Positions 1-7,575 of a stretch of 10,241 nt of DNA are shown piece after piece (the stretch's first letter is position 1; each line of letters begins with the position of its first letter). Below the pieces are notes generated by a model. The model made no database searches and was not told the origin of the DNA. It worked only from the letters and a program-made list of their open reading frames with translations. The stretch is taken from contig DJFQ01000140.1 in NCBI GenBank assembly GCA_002432095.1, positions 900 to 11,140 of the forward strand, written 5' to 3'. The position numbers and the translations under genes were made by a program. Source of the DNA: Marinagarivorans sp. UBA5868. GTDB taxonomy: Bacteria; Pseudomonadota; Gammaproteobacteria; Pseudomonadales; Cellvibrionaceae.

Positions 1-597
1 CCGGAGCGGTCCGGGCGCCATATTATTTATGGCGAATGGGGACGCAATCATTTCACCTATGAGCGTTTCCACGGCTGTATGGACGTGGTGATTAACGGCA
101 GCGGCAATAATGGTTCGTCATCAAGCAGCTCCTCGTCGAGTTCCAGCAGTTCATCTTCCAGTAGCAGTTCATCATCGTCTGGACTAGCAACAAGCAGTTC
201 CAGTTCTTCCTCCAGTTCATCGAGTTCGTCTTCTTCAAGCACAAGCTCTTCATCAAGTACGTCATCAAGCTCCGGCGGCGACGGTCTTGGCAGCCTCGCG
301 TGCGACTATGTGATCTCGAACGAATGGGACACGGGTTTTACCGCAGAAGTGCGCTTAACCAATATCGGTGACACATTGATTAATGATTGGAGCGTGAATT
401 GGACATATAGCGATGGCAGCGCCATAACCAGCAGTTGGAATGCCACCCTCGCAGGCACCAATCCGTACACAGCGAGCAATGTCAGCTGGAACGGCAATAT
501 TCTTCCAGGACAAACCGTCAGCTTTGGTATGCAGGGTGAGAAAGGAAGTGAAAATGCGGTATTGCCGGAGTTGCAGGGAGATCTCTGTACGCGATGA
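1..597 (+). CDS. AA10 lytic polysaccharide monooxygenase with polyserine linker and CBM2, C-terminal part
   Basis: This is the 3' end of a gene that starts left of the window; the frame is open from base 1 (198 residues visible). Residues 1-32 match the end of an AA10 (former CBM33) domain: GRHIIYGEWGR, then ERFHGCMDVV, where F23 occupies the position of the aromatic axial residue at the copper site. Residues 39-95 are an almost pure Ser linker interrupted by GLAT and a few Thr, typical of Cellvibrionaceae secreted enzymes. Residues 101-196 are a CBM2: Cys101 and Cys196 are placed to form the usual terminal disulfide, and W109, W146 and W163 are placed like the three cellulose-binding tryptophans of CBM2a. 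By family, the enzyme oxidatively cleaves crystalline cellulose or chitin outside the cell; CBM2 favours cellulose, but the substrate cannot be fixed from this fragment. The copper-binding histidines lie outside the window. Confidence 0.88.
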   Translation, partial: PERSGRHIIYGEWGRNHFTYERFHGCMDVVINGSGNNGSSSSSSSSSSSSSSSSSSSSSSGLATSSSSSSSSSSSSSSSSTSSSSSTSSSSGGDGLGSLACDYVISNEWDTGFTAEVRLTNIGDTLINDWSVNWTYSDGSAITSSWNATLAGTNPYTASNVSWNGNILPGQTVSFGMQGEKGSENAVLPELQGDLCTR

Positions 598-598
598 T

Positions 599-636
599 AA
601 CAATAGCCCGGCGAAGTAATTCGCCGGGCTATTGTT
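599..636 (+). terminator. Hairpin terminator of the LPMO gene
   Basis: A perfect 17-bp inverted repeat (599-615 and 620-636, arm AACAATAGCCCGGCGAA) encloses a 4-base loop, GTAA, two bases after the TGA stop. The stem has a GC-rich core. No clean T-tract follows, though the distal arm ends in ATTGTT, so it may act as a bidirectional or less efficient terminator, or as an mRNA 3' stabiliser. The nearest minus-strand gene ends about 560 bp away, so it most likely serves the LPMO gene. Confidence 0.75.
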
Positions 637-805
637 GTGCTACGCAATAAGTTGGACAGGTGGCCAGAAGAGCCTTTTGTGCATCCTATTGCGTAAGCTC
701 CGTCAGTCTTAGAGTGGCCTTCTTCGGTCAGTTTCCGAAGAAAGGATCACGAAATCGCAACATTTAAAAAAATCGCTTGATGTCAAATGTAAGACCTGAC
801 CCCAA
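610..805. repeat. Diverged direct repeat, copy 1
   Basis: This ~195-bp segment recurs, shifted by 284 bp, at 894-1082. Shared blocks include GTAAGCTCC, TTAGAGTGG, GAAATCGCAACATTTAAAAA and CTTGATGTCAAATG. This copy starts inside the terminator stem and carries two further inverted repeats: 641-649 with 687-695 (TACGCAATA / TATTGCGTA), and 718-745 (CCTTCTTCGG ... CCGAAGAAAGG). It ends in AAGACCTGACCCC; the complement, GGGGTCAGGTCTT, resembles a sequence I associate with the edges of Y1 (REP-associated) transposase loci. That link is from memory and unverified. No transposase is present. Confidence 0.7.
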
Positions 806-829
806 CGATGACCTTCCAACGATGACCTT
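802..829. repeat. Exact 14-bp tandem duplication
   Basis: CCAACGATGACCTT occurs twice head to tail (802-815, 816-829), at the outer edge of repeat copy 1. A tight hairpin (GCTTG, loop TCGG, CAAGC, 833-846) follows at once. This looks like slippage or a target-site-like scar at the edge of the repeat. Confidence 0.7.
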
Positions 830-893
830 CCGGCTTGTCGGCAAGCTACCAGAACTAATACCCGGAGATAGAAAATAGATCCCGTTTATTTCA

Positions 894-1082
894 GGCGAAG
901 GAGTTCGTCGGGCATTTGCTTTGAAGGCTAATAAATTGGACTGGTGGCAAGAAGGACTTCTGAGAATCCTCCTGCGTAAGCTCCTTCAGCCTTAGAGTGG
1001 CTTCTTCGGGTCAGTTTTCAATAAATAATCAAGAAATCGCAACATTTAAAAAGTCACTTGATGTCAAATGAAAGACCCCAAC
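894..1082. repeat. Diverged direct repeat, copy 2
   Basis: This is the second copy of the segment at 610-805, in the same orientation, roughly three quarters identical by eye with small indels. It begins with GGCGAAG and a variant of the right arm of the LPMO terminator (TTCGTCGGGCATTTGCT), but the left arm is not present here, so the palindrome cannot form. The internal hairpin arm CCGAAGAAAGG is replaced by an AT-rich stretch, and the 9-bp inverted repeat is lost. It ends in AAAGACCCCAAC, where copy 1 reads AAGACCTGACCCCAAC. It looks like an older, decaying duplicate. Confidence 0.65.
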
Positions 1083-1197
1083 TGCCCGTGCTGCCAACTG
1101 CCCCCGCGTCCTTTTCAAGATAGGTGTCAGATAAAGTTGATATTTCTCATGTTATGCACTTCGGAGTTAAGTGCGCCAGCTTAAAGTTTATCAATAT

Positions 1198-1584
1198 TTA
1201 TTTTTTGCGAAAAATACCTTGAATTTTCTTTTCAATCAGAGGAACTTTGTGAGCAATCAACAGCGCGAGATAGAAGGTTACTCCTATTCCAATCCCAAAA
1301 ATTACCGCTTCAGAACCATAATTCCAATAAATGGCCGTGCCAACAATAAATAAGGAAGAAAGAAAAAAGCTCGCTTCAAAAGATTTGTGAATAATAAGAT
1401 CTATAAAAAACCTTGTCACGTGCACAGAGCTTACCCAAAAAACGCAGAAAAGCCATATATAGCGAATGAGTTCATACTCATAAAGAAAATGTATGGCTAA
1501 ACACAAAACAATAGCCAAAGCAGAATAGGACAATGTCTTTAGAGTAAAGAAATTTTGAGAATATGCTCCTATTAAAGTCTTCAT
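1198..1584 (-). CDS. Small polytopic membrane protein, candidate immunity protein of the RHS tail
   Basis: The protein has 128 residues. I chose the ATG at 1584, which lies one base after the TAA of the RHS gene and so suggests translational coupling. An upstream ATG at 1617 would overlap the RHS gene by 32 bases. Four hydrophobic segments are visible, at about residues 18-35, 40-57, 69-87 and 93-111, with a basic C-terminus (IEKKIQGIFRKK) likely in the cytoplasm. No family is recognised. The DNA is clearly more AT-rich than the RHS genes, as is common for toxin/immunity cassettes. Small membrane proteins directly behind an RHS variable tail are classic candidates for immunity proteins, particularly against membrane-acting toxins. 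This role is inferred from position, size and topology only; an unrelated orphan membrane protein is the alternative. The Shine-Dalgarno sequence is weak. Confidence 0.7.
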   Translation of the reverse strand: MKTLIGAYSQNFFTLKTLSYSALAIVLCLAIHFLYEYELIRYIWLFCVFWVSSVHVTRFFIDLIIHKSFEASFFLSSLFIVGTAIYWNYGSEAVIFGIGIGVTFYLALLIAHKVPLIEKKIQGIFRKK

Positions 1585-1585
1585 A

Positions 1586-4186
1586 TTAATTACACACCGA
1601 TATTTTGCCATCCGCACATGCGCCAGCCGCTTTACTACCTAAGCCCGCCCCAGTTGCTGCAGCGGCAGTATCTCTAACGGCATTTACCTTGGCATCCATT
1701 TTTTGCCCTTGACGAATTGCTTGCCTTGTCTGCCCTCTACTATTTGGCTGCCCTTTTCCCTGGGCGGCTTTGTCAGCGAATGATGTCGACTTGGGAACAC
1801 TTTTATTCAATGCACCTGCTACTGCACCTCCAACCTTACCTCCGACTACATCGGCAACAACAGTGTCCACGGTTACCTCACCGCCCTGCATTCTTGTTCC
1901 TGCCGCACTTGCCGCAACATCTGAAGCTAAATTTAACCCGACTTTAGATGCTGACCCTAGCTTTAACGCACTTCCTAATCTTGCCGCGCCCGCTGCTAAG
2001 CCAGAGCCAGTCGCACCCGCCGCCCCTGCTAAAAATATTTTTCCTAAGCTACCAGCATTCATGGAAAGGTCACCCGTCGCAGCTTGAAACGCAACCTCAA
2101 TACCTATACCAACAACGGCTCCAATAAGCATTGCGAATTCGCCGTCAGGATCTACCATGTTCATCGGATCATTATGCACATAAGCATAAAGATTCATCTG
2201 ATCCTCATACCCAACCGGATCCGTTTGCAAAAACCGCCCCTTCACAGGGTCATACATCCGCGCCCGGTAATAGTACAAACCGACCTCCGGCAGATGCACC
2301 TGGCCTGTATAGGAAAAGCGACCCGCATTGCCGGCCCCAGGCACACCGTACTCATCATAGGTGTTGATAGTAGTGACAGCGCCACCGCTGTCGGTCTGGG
2401 CAATCACTGAACCCTGGTGGTTGGTGTGCAGAAAGCGCCGGCTGGTGGTGCCGATTGCGCTGCCGTCGTAGCTGATCTGCGGGGCGAGACCGCGACCGTC
2501 GTGGACATAGCGCTTGATCATCTGACCGTTTCGGTATTCGGCGATCATGGAGTCGCCGCTGTACAGAAAGTACGTGGTTACGCCCGTGTCGGAGGAGCTG
2601 ATTTTGTACAGCCGACCCATCGGGTCATAGTGCAAGTTGGCGTCGTGAGCGCCTCGCGCTTGAGTCAGCCGGTTCTCGACGTCGTAGGTGTATGTATCTA
2701 TGCCGTCCGATTTCAAGTTGCCATTGGCGTCGTGGGTGATGACCGCCCCGTCGATGGCTGTGTACTGGTTAAGTCCGTTGACACTGTAGGCGCCCATCTG
2801 CCCGGTCTGACCCAGATGCACGAAGTGTCCGTTGTTGAAGTTCTGTTCCACCAATTGACCGGCAGGGTTATAGGCAAAGCCCAGGATTAGGTCGCGGGCA
2901 GAGCCGTTGAAGTTTTGGTTGATTTGATTAACACGGGAAATATTGTCATAGCCTAAGGTGGTAGTGGCACCGCCGGCGGTTGTCTGCGTTTTGGGACGTC
3001 CGTGGGTGTCGTAGCCATAGTTTATGAGCACGGATGACCCGCTTTTTATGGCGGCGAGTGTGTCGCGGCCATCGGAGTCATAGGTAAAGCTGTTGCCATC
3101 GGGGTATCGGATACTCCGCCTGTTACCGTTGGCATCGTAGGTATACTCCGTGGCGTAGGTCACGCCGTCCATATTGGTGGTTTCTTTTTTGATTTCGCCA
3201 AAGCCGGTGTAGTCGATCGTCACCCCCTGGCCATTCGCGCTACCAAGCCGGGCTTTTGTCTGCAATCCGCGCCAATCGTACCGGTAGTAAACATCACCGG
3301 TTGTTGTATTGGGCAGGTCTTTCTTTGTCATTTGATTGAGTGCGTCAAATGAAAACTGGATGATGCTGCCATCGCGCTTTTTGAAATAAGTACGATTGCC
3401 GTTGGCATCGTATTCATAATATTCGTAGTCCGTGCTGCTGGACTGACCGGGTCTACTTTTGTCGGGAAAGTACCAATGGGTCATCCGTCCATAGTTATCG
3501 TACTCATAGGTCGTGGTGTTGCCGTTGGCATCAGCAGATGTTTTCAGCAGCAAGCCGTCATAAGTGTATTCGAGATAGGTTTGTTCTAGGTGAGTACCTA
3601 CGGCCCGGCGTTCCGTCAAGACATTCTGATTGCTGTCGTAGGTATACTCAGTCACCCGATCCGCGCCATAAGTGTTGCTGGAATAACCCGAGCAGGCGCT
3701 CTCTGGGTCGGAGTTTAGGCTGTCTTCGCCCATCACCACTTTCTTGCATTGCAGCAGACCGTGCTCGTTGTAGGTGAACTCGGTCAGTGTTCTGCGCGTG
3801 CCTCCGGCTGTGGCGCGGCTCTCGCTGCGCTTACGCCCATACTCGTCATAGGTGTATCGCGTCCTGTGCGTTTGAGAAAAACCTGACCAACCGGCAGGTT
3901 CTACTAACTCATTCTGCCAAGCCGCCAAAGAGCCGTACTCGACAGTGACCAATAATCCTTTGCTGTTGTAGGTGTAGCGTTCCGCAGGAAATCTTGCTGA
4001 AGCGTTGGCTCGCGCGTAAATAACCCCCGTCACCCTTCCGCCCAAGTCGTACCGCTTAGCAGTGGTGAATTCGGTGGCTTGCTGCTGGGCGAACGCGATA
4101 CTCGACCACAAAAGAGCAAGAACAGTGCAACTGATTGCCAAAATGCGCAGTGGGCCAGTCAGGCGGTGAGAAGAATTCGTTTTCAT
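1586..4186 (-). CDS. Sec-exported RHS/YD-repeat protein with RHS core and variable C-terminal tail
   Basis: The protein has 866 residues. The ATG at 4186 follows AAGGAG by 8 bases. Residues 1-33 are a Sec signal peptide (hydrophobic [15 protein letters not shown], then AFA before Gln34). About a dozen YD motifs follow (for example [32 protein letters not shown]). Residues 641-683 form the RHS-associated core, from [20 protein letters not shown] to DPDGE. R643, D656 and D679 are spaced like the Arg and two Asp of the RHS/ABC-toxin C-protein autoprotease, but the Leu of the usual DPxGL cleavage site is Glu683. Residues 684-866 are a variable tail rich in Ala and Gly ([21 protein letters not shown]), with its only two Cys at 857 and 865. 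YD repeats build a beta-shell that can enclose a toxin. No known toxin motif is seen. The gene lies 14 bases after the 679-aa RHS gene and just ahead of a membrane gene. Confidence 0.9.
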   Translation of the reverse strand: MKTNSSHRLTGPLRILAISCTVLALLWSSIAFAQQQATEFTTAKRYDLGGRVTGVIYARANASARFPAERYTYNSKGLLVTVEYGSLAAWQNELVEPAGWSGFSQTHRTRYTYDEYGRKRSESRATAGGTRRTLTEFTYNEHGLLQCKKVVMGEDSLNSDPESACSGYSSNTYGADRVTEYTYDSNQNVLTERRAVGTHLEQTYLEYTYDGLLLKTSADANGNTTTYEYDNYGRMTHWYFPDKSRPGQSSSTDYEYYEYDANGNRTYFKKRDGSIIQFSFDALNQMTKKDLPNTTTGDVYYRYDWRGLQTKARLGSANGQGVTIDYTGFGEIKKETTNMDGVTYATEYTYDANGNRRSIRYPDGNSFTYDSDGRDTLAAIKSGSSVLINYGYDTHGRPKTQTTAGGATTTLGYDNISRVNQINQNFNGSARDLILGFAYNPAGQLVEQNFNNGHFVHLGQTGQMGAYSVNGLNQYTAIDGAVITHDANGNLKSDGIDTYTYDVENRLTQARGAHDANLHYDPMGRLYKISSSDTGVTTYFLYSGDSMIAEYRNGQMIKRYVHDGRGLAPQISYDGSAIGTTSRRFLHTNHQGSVIAQTDSGGAVTTINTYDEYGVPGAGNAGRFSYTGQVHLPEVGLYYYRARMYDPVKGRFLQTDPVGYEDQMNLYAYVHNDPMNMVDPDGEFAMLIGAVVGIGIEVAFQAATGDLSMNAGSLGKIFLAGAAGATGSGLAAGAARLGSALKLGSASKVGLNLASDVAASAAGTRMQGGEVTVDTVVADVVGGKVGGAVAGALNKSVPKSTSFADKAAQGKGQPNSRGQTRQAIRQGQKMDAKVNAVRDTAAAATGAGLGSKAAGACADGKISVCN

Positions 4187-4194
4187 TGCCTTAA

Positions 4195-4200
4195 CTCCTT
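4195..4200 (-). promoter_or_regulatory. Ribosome binding site of the RHS core gene
   Basis: AAGGAG sits immediately after the TAA stop of the upstream RHS gene and 8 bases before the ATG at 4186. This compact junction supports co-transcription, with separate initiation of the two RHS proteins rather than a frameshift split of one gene. Confidence 0.8.
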
Positions 4201-6240
4201 TTAGGGGCAGGTGCTCGGACCGAAGCCGGCCTTGGGCATTGTTTCACCGATCTGGTTGCCGTAAATATCATACTGGTAACAGGTGGTTCGGCTGACTTTA
4301 TCCGCTGTCACTGTTTTGCTTCTTAACAACAGGTTGGTTGCTTTGGAGCCATCATCTGGACCGTAGTCGTAAGTTGTTACCACATCGTTAACAGATGTTC
4401 CGCAACTCTCCGATGCGCTGCCTGTCTGGCATTGTTCAACGAGCATCCATATCGGGACATCAGCCCTTTCTATGCTGGAGCCGTTCTTTTTATACCAAGC
4501 GTATTTTTGTTGATACTTATAGCGCGTTTGCGCTCTGCGACCATCGCTGTCGGGAGGATTGGTCACGACCGCCACCTGGCCGGACGGCGCGTGGTACTGG
4601 TAATCCGTTTGGTTGCCTCTCGCGTCCTTCACCCATATCGGCTTATTGCATATTTTTCGGGTTGTAATGGTACAGCTGGAAGGGAATTGCGCCTCCGTTG
4701 CCGTGGAGTTCGATTTGTCCTGTTCAAAAGTGATTTTCGTCAGGTTGCCACGGGTGTACTCGAAGCTGCGTGCTGGACCACTGACCGGATAGTGGCTTTC
4801 CACAAAATTCCGGAAACTACGTTCAAACCTATACCAACCCTCCTTGTGCACAATCGCCGATTCCAACGCCCCCAGCATTCCTGAGCGCAACGTAGCCGAC
4901 ACTGTGACATCCCCCGCCCAGGCTCCGGATCCCTTATAGTGTAGGTTGTTAAAAAGTTGATAGGAGGCGCGGCCCTCCGGTCCCGATGCGCTTACCACCC
5001 GTCCCACCTCGCTCCCCATTTGCCAATATTTAAACGCTGGTTGGAGGTCGTTGCCTGATGCGATAGTGGCCCAATCACCTATATTCTCGTACGTATAGGC
5101 GCGATCAATAATCTCACTTGCGGCCGACTTCACACCTACCAGCCGTGGCGACCAGATAATGCCTCTCAAATTCTCCTGCGCCGTACCATTAGGTTTGTTT
5201 AAGTCGAGCAAGGATGCGTCCTGGGACTCATAATGCAACTCCGTAACACCTCCAGTTGCATTCTCAATTGTAACGACACTTTTTCCTAAATATATCGCTT
5301 GAGGCATACCGCCTGGCCAGGTGAAGGTCGCCCTGGGCCAATCTTCCTCCAAGTCGCAAACGTCACGAGCTGCCACGGGCGAACAATACTCCACAGCATT
5401 GTTGATCCCGATAATGTATGACGGGTTTGCATAAGACCATAAATCGGGATTCACGCTGCGTATCTGTGCGCCCTGTGGTAGTGAGCTGCGGATAGAGAGC
5501 TTCCCTGGACTCAACCCGGTGGACACTATCGGCCGTTCATACCTTAACTGGAACCCGGTATTGGTTGTCACGCTGCCGAGGCCATTGATTCGAATTGTAA
5601 ATCCAGAGGGGTACACAACCGCGATTAGCCCTCTACCCGCTATAGGGTCGGATGAAGCGGAATAGTAGGAGGCTGTTCCGTTTGGCGTAGTCCACCGCAG
5701 AAGCCCCGAATAAAGGTGGCCATCGGGGTCCGACGATTTAACAACTTCCAGCGTATGCCGCGTATCGCCCATTGCCTCGTAGGTCACAACACCGCTGCCG
5801 ATAGTGTCGGTTGGTCGTAATACGCCGTCTTCCAAAACCACAAAATCTTCTGATCCGGCCGGCCCGAACACCCTCATAACTTTAAAGTATGGGTAGCTCT
5901 TACCCTTGTACTGAAAGTGATCCATGCCAGCTTCCCAGGCATATATACTCACGCGTGAGACGCTCCCAGCGTATTTATCCATGAAGCCATAATTTTCCTT
6001 CATGGAGAAATTGTTGGTATACCCGGAAACACTGTGAGCCAGTCCCATTTCACCGCCGATGGATACCGTATCCACTGAGAGGTTTATTTGGCCGGTAGCG
6101 ACGTTCACACCAAAGCGGTCCACTGTGTGTATGTTCGGGGGTGCCATTTGGCCGCTCTGGATTGCCAATGCATTGCAGGTCCACATCAAGCCCACCAGCA
6201 GGGTGCCACCGACAGATATTTTTTTGTTTTTCAAAATCAT
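4201..6240 (-). CDS. Sec-exported RHS amino-terminal-type protein with C-terminal YD repeats
   Basis: The protein has 679 residues. Upstream ATGs at 6285 and 6246 are possible, but only the ATG at 6240 has AAGGAG at 6 bases, and from there the protein opens with a clean signal peptide: ILKNKK, a hydrophobic run, then ALA cut before Ile27. A long unrecognised region follows, starting [20 protein letters not shown], which resembles the opening module of large secreted RHS proteins. The last ~130 residues carry YD-type repeats ([42 protein letters not shown]). The protein ends in STCP with no RHS core. With the next gene it reads like a two-piece RHS protein, the first piece supplying the N-terminal part of the shell and the second the rest plus core. 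It is expected in the periplasm or outside the cell. The partnership is inferred from order and the short gap. Confidence 0.85.
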   Translation of the reverse strand: MILKNKKISVGGTLLVGLMWTCNALAIQSGQMAPPNIHTVDRFGVNVATGQINLSVDTVSIGGEMGLAHSVSGYTNNFSMKENYGFMDKYAGSVSRVSIYAWEAGMDHFQYKGKSYPYFKVMRVFGPAGSEDFVVLEDGVLRPTDTIGSGVVTYEAMGDTRHTLEVVKSSDPDGHLYSGLLRWTTPNGTASYYSASSDPIAGRGLIAVVYPSGFTIRINGLGSVTTNTGFQLRYERPIVSTGLSPGKLSIRSSLPQGAQIRSVNPDLWSYANPSYIIGINNAVEYCSPVAARDVCDLEEDWPRATFTWPGGMPQAIYLGKSVVTIENATGGVTELHYESQDASLLDLNKPNGTAQENLRGIIWSPRLVGVKSAASEIIDRAYTYENIGDWATIASGNDLQPAFKYWQMGSEVGRVVSASGPEGRASYQLFNNLHYKGSGAWAGDVTVSATLRSGMLGALESAIVHKEGWYRFERSFRNFVESHYPVSGPARSFEYTRGNLTKITFEQDKSNSTATEAQFPSSCTITTRKICNKPIWVKDARGNQTDYQYHAPSGQVAVVTNPPDSDGRRAQTRYKYQQKYAWYKKNGSSIERADVPIWMLVEQCQTGSASESCGTSVNDVVTTYDYGPDDGSKATNLLLRSKTVTADKVSRTTCYQYDIYGNQIGETMPKAGFGPSTCP

Positions 6241-6246
6241 TGCCAT

Positions 6247-6252
6247 CTCCTT
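6247..6252 (-). promoter_or_regulatory. Ribosome binding site deciding the start of the 679-aa RHS gene
   Basis: AAGGAG is followed by ATGGCA and then ATG. The first of these ATGs abuts the site with no spacer; the second, at 6240, has ideal 6-base spacing and begins the signal peptide. This argues for a start at 6240 rather than 6246 or 6285. Confidence 0.75.
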
Positions 6253-6353
6253 GCGCGGCACTAGACGTTTGCTTTGGGACTGCATTGAGAGTTGCAGCCC
6301 TTAATCCAGAGCGGTGTTTCAGGGGTGTGTATAAAAAGTTGATTGAAAGATAT

Positions 6354-6416
6354 CGGTGTATTGTGAATAACACCGTTAACTAGAGTGTAACGGGTAGCGC
6401 CGACAGGCGTGGTCGG
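6354..6416 (-). other. Short inverted repeats between RHS genes 1 and 2
   Basis: The 176-base gap between the first RHS-cluster gene and the next start holds two small hairpins: CCGAC/GTCGG (6400-6416), directly after the gene 1 stop, and CGGTGT/ACACCG with a 10-base loop (6354-6375). Neither has a T-tract. They could mark RNA processing or weak attenuation between the first and second genes, or be chance. No convincing promoter was found here. Confidence 0.3.
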
Positions 6417-7193
6417 TCAATATTCCGCGCATGGGTCGCCATCGATACCACCTTCCGAGACGGACAGACGGTTGCCTGCTTTGTCGTAACAATAGCTTGT
6501 CTTGATAAGCCCATGCTTTTGGGTTTGGATCAGGCGACCCAGAGCATCGTAGGTATAGGAAAAGTTCGCTGGTTCTACCACCAACGCGACTTTCACAGAT
6601 TTAATTGAGGAATTGCTGGAACAATCACCTGCAGTATTGCAAGCACTGACTCGATAGCTCCAGGTACCATTTCCTTTTCCGCTAAAGCTACGGGAATTGT
6701 CGGATGTTGTAGTGATTTTCGACCATGACCCGCTATTAAGGCTCTCCTCGACAACGAAGTGATGCGCGTGCTGAGGGTTGCTCCATGAAATTGAATAGGT
6801 CCCATCAGCGTCCGTCGTCGGTACCGTGAGTGTAGGCGCTAACGGCACGGGATCTGGAACATTAATAATGATTGTTTTTGTACTGCTATAGCTACACCCA
6901 TTTACATTCGGAACGCAATTATAAAGGCGGTAGCTATAAGTGCCTTTAGGTTTGGTAACCGTTATTGGGCTGCGGGCCTCAAAGGCGGAGCCCGTATAAA
7001 CGGTTTTCCAGGTGGATCCATTCGCCTCTTGGATGGCCCAGCTATAGACGTTATTTAAAGTTATCGTAAACGTTCCTGTAGTCGAATATGATGGCATGCT
7101 CATTGTTTGAGCGAATCCAGGTTCGGCAAAAAATAACAAAGAAAGGATTAAACTGAGCTTCAACTTGATACTGATTTTTTTTACAAAAGGCAT
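6417..7193 (-). CDS. Sec-exported protein with two Ig/FN3-like domains and a YD-repeat tail
   Basis: The protein has 258 residues. The ATG at 7193 follows AAAGGG by 7 bases; an earlier in-frame ATG at 7256 would put 21 polar residues before the signal peptide, so I prefer 7193. Residues 1-28 are a signal peptide (VKKISIKLKLSLILSLLFF, cut after GFA). Two beta-sandwich domains resembling fibronectin type III follow, at about residues 30-112 and 113-203. Each ends with a matching motif holding a Cys pair: GTYSYRLYNC...GC and GTWSYRVSACNTAGDC. The tail has two YD motifs, YTYDALGRLIQTQ and CYDKAGNRLSV, like those of the two downstream RHS proteins. It is probably an exported accessory or adhesion-type partner of that RHS pair; the shared YD motif and gene order support this. 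Its precise role is unknown. Confidence 0.82.
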   Translation of the reverse strand: MPFVKKISIKLKLSLILSLLFFAEPGFAQTMSMPSYSTTGTFTITLNNVYSWAIQEANGSTWKTVYTGSAFEARSPITVTKPKGTYSYRLYNCVPNVNGCSYSSTKTIIINVPDPVPLAPTLTVPTTDADGTYSISWSNPQHAHHFVVEESLNSGSWSKITTTSDNSRSFSGKGNGTWSYRVSACNTAGDCSSNSSIKSVKVALVVEPANFSYTYDALGRLIQTQKHGLIKTSYCYDKAGNRLSVSEGGIDGDPCAEY

Positions 7194-7256
7194 AATAAAT
7201 CCCTTTATCTCATTCAACTTTTTGGAATGCAGTTTTGAGAAACGATATGAAAACAT

Positions 7257-7575
7257 CCATGAAGGTTTTGATCGGGTCCATCCGGCCTTTAACAGCGGAC
7301 AAGCTAAGTTTTGATAAGGCGAACAATAGCTGGCGATAGCGTAAATTTCAACGCCGACTGGTTTAACAAAAAGAGCCTAAAAACGATCCGGAACGCAGCC
7401 GGCGTCAATATTATGTGGCAGCGGCAGTGTCGTGAACAGCAGACTACGGCGCAGATAGGTGTAGGAAATTGACTATGAAGAGGGCGGGCTGCTTTGGATT
7501 CAACTAGTGAAATATATTCTTGTTTATCAACAGGCGGATATGAAGTGTAGGGTGTAAAGGCATCCAATTCCAACC
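7257..7575. other. Intergenic stretch upstream of the RHS cluster
   Basis: No believable gene was found. Open frames here are short, Cys-rich and unlike coding sequence. Apart from the promoter candidate at 7323-7351 I see no repeat, RNA gene or mobile-element remnant. It may be leader and promoter DNA for the RHS cluster plus sequence left over from a decayed upstream gene. Confidence 0.45.
7323..7351 (-). promoter_or_regulatory. Possible sigma-70 promoter of the RHS cluster
   Basis: On the minus strand, TTGAAA (-35, five of six consensus bases) and TATTGT (-10, four of six) are separated by 17 bases, about 130 bases before the ATG at 7193. A transcript from here would have a leader of roughly 120 bases. 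This was found by eye only; no operator was recognised. Confidence 0.35.

Larger units (their letters stand above)
637..1197. other. Non-coding repeat-bearing intergenic region between convergent genes
   Basis: About 560 bases separate the plus-strand LPMO gene from the minus-strand membrane-protein gene, so both genes point into it. No credible reading frame was found on either strand. It holds the two repeat copies, the tandem 14-mer, and near its right end a small hairpin (GCACTT 1156-1161, AAGTGC 1169-1174). The hairpin lies about 25 bases past the stop of the minus-strand gene and could end that transcript, although it has no T-run. Confidence 0.6.

Noticed and set aside
57..242. Minus-strand frame rich in Glu and Leu
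   Set aside because: It is the complement of the polyserine linker codons and has no independent support.
306..647. Two minus-strand frames across the CBM2 region
   Set aside because: They are antisense to a clearly recognisable CBM2 domain, and one runs through the terminator hairpin.
1171..1353. Plus-strand frame of 60 codons
   Set aside because: It covers the hairpin and then runs antisense to the 128-aa membrane gene; it has no ribosome binding site.
2417..2890. Long plus-strand open frame (157 codons) and similar ones at 1770-2087 and 4432-4884
   Set aside because: They lie antisense to the RHS genes, lack ribosome binding sites and have non-protein-like composition. Repetitive YD codons with few complementary stops explain them.
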